From contig JAUIGD010000007.1 of assembly GCA_030430255.1 (NCBI GenBank), positions 1-46,137 of the forward strand: a stretch of 46,137 nt of DNA. The letters run 5' to 3'. A program made the position numbers and the translations under genes. The DNA is from Verrucomicrobiia bacterium. Lineage in GTDB: Bacteria; Verrucomicrobiota; Verrucomicrobiia; Verrucomicrobiales; DEV007. Positions 8,650 to 16,658 of this stretch are shown one piece after another; the first letter of the stretch is position 1; each line of letters starts with the position of its first letter. The notes below the pieces were generated by a model. It searched no databases. It had not been told where the DNA came from and worked only from the letters and a program-made list of their open reading frames with translations.

Positions 8650-8835
8650 GTCGGGCTCGAGGATCTGGTAGGTCTTCGGCAGGACGTCGGCGAGGTCCGG
8701 GTTCTCCTTCTCAACGGCGCGCATGGCATCAGTGACCGCCTGGCCGATGTTGCCGCCCTCGGGGAGCTGGAGCAGGTGGCCGAAGCGGGCCTCCTCGGGC
8801 AGGTAGAGGACGCCCTTCGCGTGGTAGTCGGCCGC
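8650..8835 (-). pseudogene. hsdM (type I restriction, methylase subunit) relic
   Basis: The frame reads [20 protein letters not shown], then [20 protein letters not shown] and [10 protein letters not shown]. This is the N-terminal HsdM block before the methyltransferase domain, normally 'PEEARW--L------IG-A-D-AM-AIE-EN--L-GVLPK-Y'. The similarity stops at about 8650 and runs into unrelated AT-rich sequence upstream of the DUF5131 gene. Nothing HsdM-like is visible before 8835, and the NPPY catalytic motif is missing. With the hsdR relic on the other side of tcmP it marks a decayed type I restriction locus. The gap 8836-8966 shows nothing else. Confidence 0.68.
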
Positions 8836-8966
8836 GCCGAATTGCCGCAAGGAGAAGTGGGTTTGTGAACCCGGCGCTGCGTCGTCCCCGGAACGCTCTG
8901 GAAGCCTCTGAAGCGCGCCAGGAAAATGGCGGCGGCGACCGGCGAATCCGTGCCGCGCCCCCGCAT

Positions 8967-10394
8967 TCACGGGGTCGCCCAGTCCGCCAGCGCGGTGGCC
9001 TCGGCGGGGGTGGCGAGGGCGCGGTAGAGGTGCCACGCGGCCTTCTTCCGCTCCGGCCAGGTGGTGGTGCCCTCCTCGACCGTCCAGAGGCCGCAGTTGA
9101 GGCCCCCCTCGCGCTCGTGGTCGATCCATCGGTGGTAGTGGAAGGCCTCGATGCTGTCGACGTCCCGCATCTGCCCCCAGGCGTAGGCGACCGCGCGCGC
9201 CTGCAAGGCCTCGGCCTCGGGGGACGGGTCGCGCCCGGGCGTGTGGTAGCCCTGCTCGGAGAGCAACACCGTGCGCACCGTCTCGCCGCGGTAGAGGAAG
9301 CGCGGCTCACGCAGGTAGCGGTCGAGCACGGCGATGTTCTTCATGGTCACCTGCGGCGTGTCGAAGCCGTCGGTGACCGCGTCGTCCCAGGTGCGCGGGT
9401 TGAAGAGATCGTTCGGGTACGGGTGGTAGGCGACGCCCCATTCGAAGTCGCCCGTGTTCAGGCTACGGGCGGCGAGCATGTCCAGCAGCGTGCGCGATTT
9501 GTAGAAGCGCTTCGGGTTCGCCCCGTGCGGGGTGTCCCAATGGTGCGTGAGCGAAATGTAGACCTTCCCGTTCGGGTCGAAGCGGCGGACCGCGTAGTAG
9601 GCGACGCGCAGGGCGCGGTGGTACTCGTCCATGTACGCGTGCGCGGTCTTCTCGCCGGCGTTCGTCCAAACCCAGCCGGCGTCGACCTCGTTGCCGAGGA
9701 TCCAGTGGCTGATGCGCCCGTGCGGAAAGCCGGGCTGGCAGTAGCGCGCCGCGAGCTTCTCCACCTCGTGCCGGAAGGCCGCGACACCCTCGGCGCTCGT
9801 CACGTTCGGCAGCGCATAGTGGGCGGAGGGGTCGCAATCCGGGTGCGACAAAACGGAGCCGCGCGGCGGCGTGAGCAGGATGGCGGTGACGACGATGCCG
9901 TGCTCGTGCGCGAAGGTGAGCAAGCGGTCGAGCTGTGGCCCGTTCGTGCGCCCGAGCAGGATGTTGACCGTGATGTGCCCGAGCCCGAGGTCGGCGAGGT
10001 CTTGGAAGAGCCTTGGATCGGGGTGGATGCCGCCCAGGCCCTTGCGGTTGCGCGCGGGCATCGCCGGCAGGTCGGGGTTTGCGCAGGCGCCGGCGACATC
10101 GGTCGCCCAGGTCGGGTGGGCGTCCGTGGCGAGCGCCCAGCGCGAATCGAGGCGGTCGCGACCGTCGACGTGGCGCGGGAGCTTCACGCTGAAGGGGCCG
10201 GCCGCGATCTCCCCCGGCACCGCGCGGCCCGGTCCGCCAGGCTCGTGTGGGAGCCACTCCCGCAAGGTGGTCGGCGCGGGGGCGGCCCCGAAGATCGCGA
10301 TATCCGTGGCGGAGACCGCGACCGTGGCGATCTCCGACCACGCGGTCGGGACGGCGGTCGCGAAAAGGAGGGCGAAGAGGGCGAGGGGTCGCAT
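8967..10394 (-). CDS. DUF5722 glycoside-hydrolase-like exported protein
   Basis: The protein is 475 aa from the start at 10394. That start follows GAAGGAA by 8-9 bp and gives a signal peptide ([20 protein letters not shown]). The family call rests on overall pattern: [14 protein letters not shown], then a TIM-barrel-like region with [11 protein letters not shown] (E236) and LLSEQGYH (E380). These two glutamates are placed as the acid/base and nucleophile would be in clan GH-A enzymes. That assignment is inference from position. The C-terminal part has [20 protein letters not shown]. The protein is probably periplasmic or surface exposed and acts on polysaccharide; the substrate is unknown. 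The gene is divergent from the LamG PEP-CTERM gene, sharing a 129-bp upstream region. Confidence 0.8.
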   Translation of the reverse strand: MRPLALFALLFATAVPTAWSEIATVAVSATDIAIFGAAPAPTTLREWLPHEPGGPGRAVPGEIAAGPFSVKLPRHVDGRDRLDSRWALATDAHPTWATDVAGACANPDLPAMPARNRKGLGGIHPDPRLFQDLADLGLGHITVNILLGRTNGPQLDRLLTFAHEHGIVVTAILLTPPRGSVLSHPDCDPSAHYALPNVTSAEGVAAFRHEVEKLAARYCQPGFPHGRISHWILGNEVDAGWVWTNAGEKTAHAYMDEYHRALRVAYYAVRRFDPNGKVYISLTHHWDTPHGANPKRFYKSRTLLDMLAARSLNTGDFEWGVAYHPYPNDLFNPRTWDDAVTDGFDTPQVTMKNIAVLDRYLREPRFLYRGETVRTVLLSEQGYHTPGRDPSPEAEALQARAVAYAWGQMRDVDSIEAFHYHRWIDHEREGGLNCGLWTVEEGTTTWPERKKAAWHLYRALATPAEATALADWATP

Positions 10395-10523
10395 GAGGCG
10401 ATTTCCTTCAATTCGGGGTTCGAGGATTGCAATCTGGAACGCCACCTGCTTAAACTGTTGAGAAATCGGCGTCCCCCCTCGCGCCACGGATCATTGATCC
10501 ACGCCCGAAACACAACCGACTCC

Positions 10524-11342
10524 ATGAATATCCGAACAATTCTCCCCGCCCTGCTCGCCGCATCCCTCTTCGGCAGCGCCGCCCATGCCGCCACGACCGT
10601 CCTCCACTACAGCGTCAACGACACGGACGCCGCGACGGTCGCCGGAGGCACCGTCCCCGGGTTCGGCGGTGGCCCGGACGGCACCTCGATCGGCAACGGC
10701 GCGACCTTGAGCGCCAGCGTCCCGACGACCGGCGTGCCCGCAGGCGCCGGCAACCGGTCGCTGGACTTCGCCGGCGACGGCGGTTTCAACCTGCCCGGCA
10801 CCCAACAGCTCCTGAACTCTTCCGTGGATGCCGCCGGCGGCTTCACCTTCGAGGCGTGGTTCAACTTCGCCGGCGGGGGCAACGTCAACTCCATCATCGA
10901 CTACGCCGGCACCGAGAAGCTCGTGCGGCGCGACGCCGCCACGGGGGTCTCGATGACCGCCAGCGGCGTCGGCGATCCGCTCATCGGCGTGACCGGCACC
11001 GGCGAATGGCACTACGCCGCAGCCGTGTTCACCTCGACGGGTCTCGCCGGCACCAGCATCAACGGCGACTTCACCTTCTACCTCGACGGCACCACCCCCG
11101 TCGGCACCCTCGCGGGCGTGACGATCGACAACTTTGGCGACAGCCTCAACCGCACGATCTCCGTCGGGGCGCACCCGGTCGGCTTCGCCGGCGACTTCTT
11201 CGTCGGTCAAATCTATGAGCCGAGGGTTTCGCTGGGCGCGCTGACGCCTTCCGAGCTGTTGTTCGTCCCCGAGCCCGGCAGCACCGCGCTGTTCGGGGTC
11301 GCTTCGGCGCTCCTGCTCTTCCGCCGCCGGCGCTCCGCGTAA
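10524..11342 (+). CDS. LamG domain PEP-CTERM protein
   Basis: The protein is 272 aa with a signal peptide (residues 1-24, ending AAHAA). One LamG/concanavalin-A-like domain fills residues about 25-245 (GGFTFEAWFNFAGGGNVNSI near 110; GEWHYAAAVFTSTGL near 165). The C-terminus is a classical PEP-CTERM sorting signal: VPEPGS, a hydrophobic helix, then FRRRRSA, so it is expected to be processed by an exosortase-type system encoded elsewhere. The LamG domain is closely similar to residues 25-245 of the next gene, so the two are tandem paralogues. A weak promoter-like pair, ttgcaa at 10427 and taaact at 10451 (18-bp spacer), lies upstream. The ligand is unknown. Confidence 0.9.
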   Translation: MNIRTILPALLAASLFGSAAHAATTVLHYSVNDTDAATVAGGTVPGFGGGPDGTSIGNGATLSASVPTTGVPAGAGNRSLDFAGDGGFNLPGTQQLLNSSVDAAGGFTFEAWFNFAGGGNVNSIIDYAGTEKLVRRDAATGVSMTASGVGDPLIGVTGTGEWHYAAAVFTSTGLAGTSINGDFTFYLDGTTPVGTLAGVTIDNFGDSLNRTISVGAHPVGFAGDFFVGQIYEPRVSLGALTPSELLFVPEPGSTALFGVASALLLFRRRRSA

Positions 11343-11494
11343 AGCTCGCCCAGCGCTCGCCTGGAGCCCGATTCCGGGCAATCGTCAACCCACCCGCTGG
11401 CCGGTCTTTATCAGGGCGGCACCTCCCCGAGCGGGCGGTCGTTCGTGCGCGCTCCCGCAGCACGACACCCGGCGTGTGCCCGGAACCCAATCTC

Positions 11495-14400
11495 ATGTCT
11501 GCTCGCATCTCGATCTCGCTGGCGCTCGCGTGGGGCGCCTTGCTCCCCGCCCCCGACCTCTTTGGACAGACCCTGTTCCACTACCGGGTCAACGGCTCGG
11601 ACGCGGGGGCGGTCTCGGGCGGCACCGTGCCGAGCGTCGGTGGTTCGGACGGCGCCGTGAGCGGGCCGGTGACCCTCTCGGCCGACGTCCCGAGCGCCGG
11701 GGTCCCGGGCGGCGCGGGGAACCGTTCGCTCTCCTTCGACGGCGGCGCCGGCGTCCTCTCCCCGGGCACCCGGCAGCTGCTGAACTCGGCCGTCCACGCC
11801 GCCGGCGGGTTCACCTTCGAGGCCTGGTTCAAATACACGGGCGGCGGCAACGTCAACTCGATCATCGACTACGCCGGCACCGAGAAGCTGGTCCGTCGCG
11901 CCGCGGCGAGCGGGGTTTCCATGACCGCGTCCGGCGTCGGCGACCCGGCGATCGGCGACGCCCCGGCCGGCGAATGGCATTACGCCGCCGCGGTGTTCAC
12001 CGCCACCGGCCTCTCGGGCGGCGACGTCAGCGGGGACTTCACGTTCTACCTCGACGGCGACGACCCGGTCGGGACGGTGCAGGGCGCGACGATCACCGAC
12101 TTCGGCGACAGTTTGAACCGCACCATCGCCGTCGGGATGCACCCGCTCGGGTTCGGCGGCGATTTCTTCCAAGGCCTGATCTACGAGCCGCGGGTGAGCC
12201 TCGGGGCGCTGGCGCCCGGCGCCTTGCTCTACGCCTCGAACCCGCGCCCGGCGATCGCCGACTTCAGCGCGGCGCCGTCGAACATCGCCGCGGGCGGGAG
12301 CGCGACGCTCTCCTGGGAGGTGACCGGGGCCGACTCGGTGACCATCGGCGGCGTCCCCGGGCCGCTGGCGAGCGACGCGGGCAGCGCCGTCGTCAGCCCG
12401 GCGGACACCACCACCTACACGCTCACCGCGAGCAACGCCAACGGCGACAGCACCGCGACGGCGACCGTCTACGTCGACGCGGCCCCGCTGCCGCCGCTGC
12501 TCAACGAGTTCATGGCCGACAACGCGGACACGATCGACGACGGCGACGGCGATTCGTCCGACTGGATCGAGCTCAAGAACCCCAACGCCTTCTCCGTCGA
12601 CCTGGCCGGCTGGGCGCTGACGGACAACCCGGCGCTGCCGCTGAAGTGGGTGTTCCCCGCCGGAGCGGGCATCGCCGGCGACGCCTTCCTCGTGGTGTTC
12701 GCCTCCGGCAAAGACCGCACCGACCCCGCCGGCGAGCTGCACACCAACTTCCAGCTCGATAGCGATGGCGAGTATCTGGCGCTCGTCCGCCCCGACGGCT
12801 CCATCGCCGCCGAGATCGCGCCCGCCTTCCCGCCGCAGCGGGAGGACGTCGCCTACGGCACCGCACCGGGCGGCGTTGAGTTCCGCTACCTCACCGACCC
12901 CACCCCCGGCGCCGAAAACTCCGCGGCCGGGGTGGTCGGCTTCGTCGCCGACACGAAGTTTTCCCCCGACCGCGGCTTCTACGAGGTCGCCCAGACCATC
13001 ACGATCTCCAGCGCGACCCCGGGGGCGACCATCGTCTACACCACCGACGCCAGCACCCCGACGCTCGCCAACGGCACGCAGGTCCCCGCCGCCGCCGACG
13101 CCACCCCGCCGCTGGCGACGGTGGAGGTCGCCGCCACCACCACCCTGCGCGCGGCGGCCTTCCTCGCCGACCACGAGCCGACCAACACCGACACGCACAC
13201 CTACGTGTTCCTCGACGATGTCGTCACCCAATCGCCCACCGGCGCCGCGCCGCCCGGATGGCCGAGCGGCTCGGTCAACGGCCAGGTGTTCGACTACGGG
13301 ATGGACCCGAACATCGTGGGCCACGCGACCTGGGGGCCACAGTTGCGCGACGCGCTGACCCAGATCCCTTCGCTGTCCATCGTCACCGACCAGCACCACC
13401 TCACCGGGGCCAGCGACGGCATCTACACCCACGCCAGCAGCGATGGCGACACCTGGGAGCGACCGACGTCGGTGGAGTTGATCAACCCCGACAACACGCC
13501 CGCCTTCCAGGTGAACGCCGGGCTGCGGATCCGCGGCGGCTTCTCGCGCGGCGGCTTCAACCCGAAGCACTCGTTCCGGCTCTTCTTCCGCAGCGCCTAC
13601 GGCCCCTCGCGGCTGCGCTACCAGCTGTTCGGCGAAGACGGCGCCGACGACTTCGACAAGATCGACCTGCGCACCGCGCAAAACTACGCCTGGAGCAACA
13701 ACACCGGCAACGACGAGCGGCACAACACCTTCCTCCGCGACGTCTTCCACCGCGACTGCCAGCGCGACGTCGGCCAACCCTACACCCGCAGCTCCTACTA
13801 CCACCTCTACCTCAACGGCCAATACTGGGGCCTCTACCAGACCCAGGAGCGCTCCGAGAGCGCCTTCGCCGAAAGCTACCTGGGCGGGCGGCGCGAGGAC
13901 TGGGACGTCGTCAAACCCTCGGGCGGCGGCGTCAACCCGGTCGACGGCACCATCGACGCCTACCGCGATCTGCACGCGCTGGCGCTGGCCGGCTTCGCGG
14001 CCGACGCCGACTACTACGCCGTTCAGGGCAAGAACCCGGACGGCAGCGACAACCCGGCGCTGCCCGTCTACGTCGATGTCGACAACCTGATCGACTACAT
14101 GCTGATCAACTTCTTCTGCGGCAACCGCGACGGGCCGCTGAACCTCGGCAACAGCGGGCCGAACAACTTCTACGGCATCCGCAACCGCGCCCCCGAAGCG
14201 CGCGACCCGTGGCGCTGGCTCTGCCACGACTCCGAACACTCCATGGCGGCGGGCAACCACAGCCTGAGCACCAACATGACCACCACGGTGAGCACCGGCC
14301 AGTCCGCCCCGGCCTTCAACCCGCGCTGGCTGAGCCAGCAGCTCGCCCAGAACCCCCGCTACCGCCAGCGCTTCGGCGACCGCGTGCAGAAGCACTTCTT

Positions 14401-16294
14401 CAACGGCGGCGCCCTCACCGAAGCGCGCAACCTCGAGCGCTGGAACGCGCGCGCCGCGCAGATCGACCTGGCGATCATCGCCGAGTCGGCGCGCTGGGGC
14501 GACCAACACAACGAGCCGCCGCTCGACAAGGGGACCTGGCAGACGGAGCTCGACTGGGTCACGGGCGTCTTCTTCACCGGCCGCAACGCGGTGGTGCTCG
14601 ACCAGCTGCGCGGCGCCGGGCTCTTCCCGACGACCGGCGCCCCGAGCTTCAACCAGCACGGCGGCAGCGTGCCGAGCGGGTTCGGGGTCGCGATCACCGC
14701 GCCGGGCGGGGCGGTGTTCTACACCACCGACGGCAGCGACCCGCGCGGCGACGTCACTGTGACGGGCGCCACCCTGCTGCCGGCCGGCGCCCCGGCGCGC
14801 GCCCTCATCCCGACCGCCGACATCGGTCCCACCTGGCATGGCGGCGCCGAGCCCTTCGACGATTCGGCATGGCTGGACGGCACCACCGGCGTCGGCTACG
14901 AACGCTCCGTCGGCGGCGCCTTCGATTTCTCGCCCTTCATCGGCATCGACACCACCGCGATGCGGAACAGCGTCGCCTCGGTGTATATCAGGGTGCCCTT
15001 CGAGGTGGCCGACCCCGCGACCTTCAACACCCTGACGCTGCGGATGCGCTACGACGACGGCTTCGTCGCCTTCCTCAACGGCACCGAGGTCGCGGGCGTC
15101 AACGCCCCCTCCCCGCTGACCTGGGACGCGTCGACCGGCGGGCTGAACCACGCCGACAGCGAGGCCTTGGAGTTTGAGAACTTCGACATCACCCCGCACC
15201 TCGGGCTCCTCGTCGCCGGCGAGAACATCCTGGCGATCCACGGGCTCAACGCCAGCACGGGCAGCAGCGACCTGTTGCTGCAGCCCGAGATCGTCGGCTC
15301 GTCGGTGATCACCCAGTCATCGGGGATCCCCTACACCGGCCCGGTGCCCCTCACCGAGCAGACCACCCTGCGCGCCGCGGTGCTGGAGGGCGGGCAGTGG
15401 TCGGCGCTGACCGAGGCCACCTTCCTGATCGACGCCGTCCCCGCCGACGCGAGCAACCTCGTCATCTCCGAGTTCAACTACCGGCCCGCCGGGCCCTCGG
15501 CGGACGAGGACCCCGCCGGGATCTTCGACCGCGGCGACTTCGAGTTCGTCGAGCTGCTGAACATCGGCGCGGCGCCCGTCGACCTCACCGGCGTGCGCTT
15601 CTCGGACGGGATCGACCTCCGGTTCGAGGACGATACGGTGATCGCGCCCGGCGCCTACGCCACCGTCGTCAAGACCCCCGCCGCCTTCGCCGCCCGCTAC
15701 CCGGGCGCCGCCATCGCCGCCACCTTCGGCGGCAGCCTCAGCAACGACGGCGAACGCGTGGTCCTGAGCGCCGCCGACGGCGCCGCGATCCGCGACTTCA
15801 CCTACAACGACCAGTTCCCGTGGCCGACCAGCGCCGACGGCGACGGCTACTCGCTGGTGCTCGTCTGCCCGGAGTCCAACCCCGACCACGCCGACCCCGC
15901 GAACTGGCGGCCCAGCGCCAGCCTGGGCGGGACGCCCGGGGCGGGGGGCGGGCAACGCTATGCCGACTGGGCGAGCGCCAACGGCATCGGCGGCGGTCCC
16001 GACGACGACGACGACCGCAACGGCCGCTCGAACCTGCTCGACTACGCGATCTCCGGACCGGCCTCCGTCTCCCTCCTCGGCGGGGACCTCACCGTCACCT
16101 TGGATCAAAACCTGCGCGCCGAAGAAGCGGTGCTCACCGGCCAGATCTCGCCCGATCTGCTGACATGGACCGACCTCGACTTCGTCGCCGCGCAGAACAA
16201 CGGCGACGGCACGCGCACCTTGACCTTCGCGGCCCCCGGTCCGGGCGGCGCCGGGGGCAGGCAGTTCTTCCGCCTGCGCGCCGTGCGGAAGTGA
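11495..16294 (+). CDS. Giant LamG-Ig-LTD-CotH kinase exported protein
   Basis: The protein is 1599 aa with a signal peptide (1-25, ending LFGQT). The order of domains is LamG 25-245; Ig-like 250-328 (NIAAGGSATLSWEVTGADSV); lamin-tail domain 333-470 (LLNEFMADNADTIDD ... DWIELKNP); chitobiase/hexosaminidase C-terminal type 487-560 (ATIVYTTDASTPT); CotH kinase-like 625-1000 (LRIRGGFSRGGFNPKHSFRL, YLNGQYWGLYQTQERSES, WRWLCHDSEHSM); second YTTDGSDP module about 1055-1085; a jelly-roll region 1108-1265; second lamin-tail domain 1318-1445; C-terminal module 1485-1599 (SNLLDYAISG ... QFFRLRAVRK). CotH proteins include atypical protein kinases of spore coats; bacterial exported versions are uncharacterised. 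A GTG at 11474 is possible but would precede the signal peptide. Confidence 0.88.
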   Translation: MSARISISLALAWGALLPAPDLFGQTLFHYRVNGSDAGAVSGGTVPSVGGSDGAVSGPVTLSADVPSAGVPGGAGNRSLSFDGGAGVLSPGTRQLLNSAVHAAGGFTFEAWFKYTGGGNVNSIIDYAGTEKLVRRAAASGVSMTASGVGDPAIGDAPAGEWHYAAAVFTATGLSGGDVSGDFTFYLDGDDPVGTVQGATITDFGDSLNRTIAVGMHPLGFGGDFFQGLIYEPRVSLGALAPGALLYASNPRPAIADFSAAPSNIAAGGSATLSWEVTGADSVTIGGVPGPLASDAGSAVVSPADTTTYTLTASNANGDSTATATVYVDAAPLPPLLNEFMADNADTIDDGDGDSSDWIELKNPNAFSVDLAGWALTDNPALPLKWVFPAGAGIAGDAFLVVFASGKDRTDPAGELHTNFQLDSDGEYLALVRPDGSIAAEIAPAFPPQREDVAYGTAPGGVEFRYLTDPTPGAENSAAGVVGFVADTKFSPDRGFYEVAQTITISSATPGATIVYTTDASTPTLANGTQVPAAADATPPLATVEVAATTTLRAAAFLADHEPTNTDTHTYVFLDDVVTQSPTGAAPPGWPSGSVNGQVFDYGMDPNIVGHATWGPQLRDALTQIPSLSIVTDQHHLTGASDGIYTHASSDGDTWERPTSVELINPDNTPAFQVNAGLRIRGGFSRGGFNPKHSFRLFFRSAYGPSRLRYQLFGEDGADDFDKIDLRTAQNYAWSNNTGNDERHNTFLRDVFHRDCQRDVGQPYTRSSYYHLYLNGQYWGLYQTQERSESAFAESYLGGRREDWDVVKPSGGGVNPVDGTIDAYRDLHALALAGFAADADYYAVQGKNPDGSDNPALPVYVDVDNLIDYMLINFFCGNRDGPLNLGNSGPNNFYGIRNRAPEARDPWRWLCHDSEHSMAAGNHSLSTNMTTTVSTGQSAPAFNPRWLSQQLAQNPRYRQRFGDRVQKHFFNGGALTEARNLERWNARAAQIDLAIIAESARWGDQHNEPPLDKGTWQTELDWVTGVFFTGRNAVVLDQLRGAGLFPTTGAPSFNQHGGSVPSGFGVAITAPGGAVFYTTDGSDPRGDVTVTGATLLPAGAPARALIPTADIGPTWHGGAEPFDDSAWLDGTTGVGYERSVGGAFDFSPFIGIDTTAMRNSVASVYIRVPFEVADPATFNTLTLRMRYDDGFVAFLNGTEVAGVNAPSPLTWDASTGGLNHADSEALEFENFDITPHLGLLVAGENILAIHGLNASTGSSDLLLQPEIVGSSVITQSSGIPYTGPVPLTEQTTLRAAVLEGGQWSALTEATFLIDAVPADASNLVISEFNYRPAGPSADEDPAGIFDRGDFEFVELLNIGAAPVDLTGVRFSDGIDLRFEDDTVIAPGAYATVVKTPAAFAARYPGAAIAATFGGSLSNDGERVVLSAADGAAIRDFTYNDQFPWPTSADGDGYSLVLVCPESNPDHADPANWRPSASLGGTPGAGGGQRYADWASANGIGGGPDDDDDRNGRSNLLDYAISGPASVSLLGGDLTVTLDQNLRAEEAVLTGQISPDLLTWTDLDFVAAQNNGDGTRTLTFAAPGPGGAGGRQFFRLRAVRK

Positions 16295-16337
16295 TCGGCG
16301 CCGGCGGGGCCCTTTGCGACGGGCAGCGCCCATGCGC

Positions 16338-16521
16338 CTAGCCCGGATCGATCGCCACCTCCGCAGGCGAGGCGCCGCCGATCGTTGACGCTGAGTAGGC
16401 GGCGGCAGGGATCGGCGAAGCGGCTGGGTGAACACCCTGCCCGAGCCGGTCACCACACCAACGCCCTCAGCGTCAACGAGGGCGAGCCACAGCCCGGAGC
16501 TTGGTGATCGATTCGGGCTAG
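16338..16521. repeat. Dispersed palindromic element, complete copy with terminal inverted repeats
   Basis: The 184-bp element is bounded by ctagcccggatcgatcgcc (16338-16356) and the inverse ggtgatcgattcgggctag (16503-16521), matching 17 of 19 positions. Inside, 16382-16395 pairs perfectly with 16466-16479. CTAG at both edges could be part of the terminal repeat or a palindromic target duplication. The right 151 bp, inverted, match copy 1 at 403-553. It sits between the convergent CotH gene and the PVC heme gene. There is no coding potential for a transposase, so it is MITE-like or REP-like. Confidence 0.82.
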
Positions 16522-16583
16522 AATCGCCGCGGATGGCCGCCGCTAGGGCTGAGGGCGTTCGGCATGGGGACCCGAGCATCGGC

Positions 16584-16602
16584 GGCAAGCGGGACGCTTG
16601 CC
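16584..16602. terminator. Perfect hairpin ggcaagcg-gga-cgcttgcc
   Basis: An 8-bp perfect stem with a three-base loop lies in the convergent intergenic region (16295-16658). It is 57-75 bp downstream of the minus-strand PVC heme gene stop and also serves the plus strand. No T-run follows. It could be a bidirectional terminator or a small repetitive palindrome. Confidence 0.4.
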
Positions 16603-16620
16603 CTCCGGGCCGGTCACGGC

Positions 16621-16641
16621 GGAGGCGGAGCTCCGCCCTCC
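16621..16641. terminator. GC-rich palindrome around ggcggagctccgcc
   Basis: A perfect 14-bp palindrome (16624-16637) is extended by ggag/cctcc flanks. It lies 18 bp beyond the stop of the PVC heme gene and next to the preceding hairpin. The two together look like a termination or mRNA-end structure for the minus-strand gene. Confidence 0.4.
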
Positions 16642-16658
16642 AACCCAAACCCATGCCG

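Noticed and set aside
8967-10487. Start of the DUF5722 gene at 10487
   Set aside because: It would add 31 residues before an obvious signal peptide and has no good ribosome binding site; 10394 is better.
11411-15241. Very long antisense open frame opposite the first CotH gene
   Set aside because: It is low-complexity text rich in R, G, A, V and E with no domain; high GC leaves the antisense frame open. The plus-strand frame has clear domains.
403-16521. CRISPR or tandem array based on the recurring repeat
   Set aside because: The copies are single, far apart and in opposite orientation; there are no regular spacers or cas genes.
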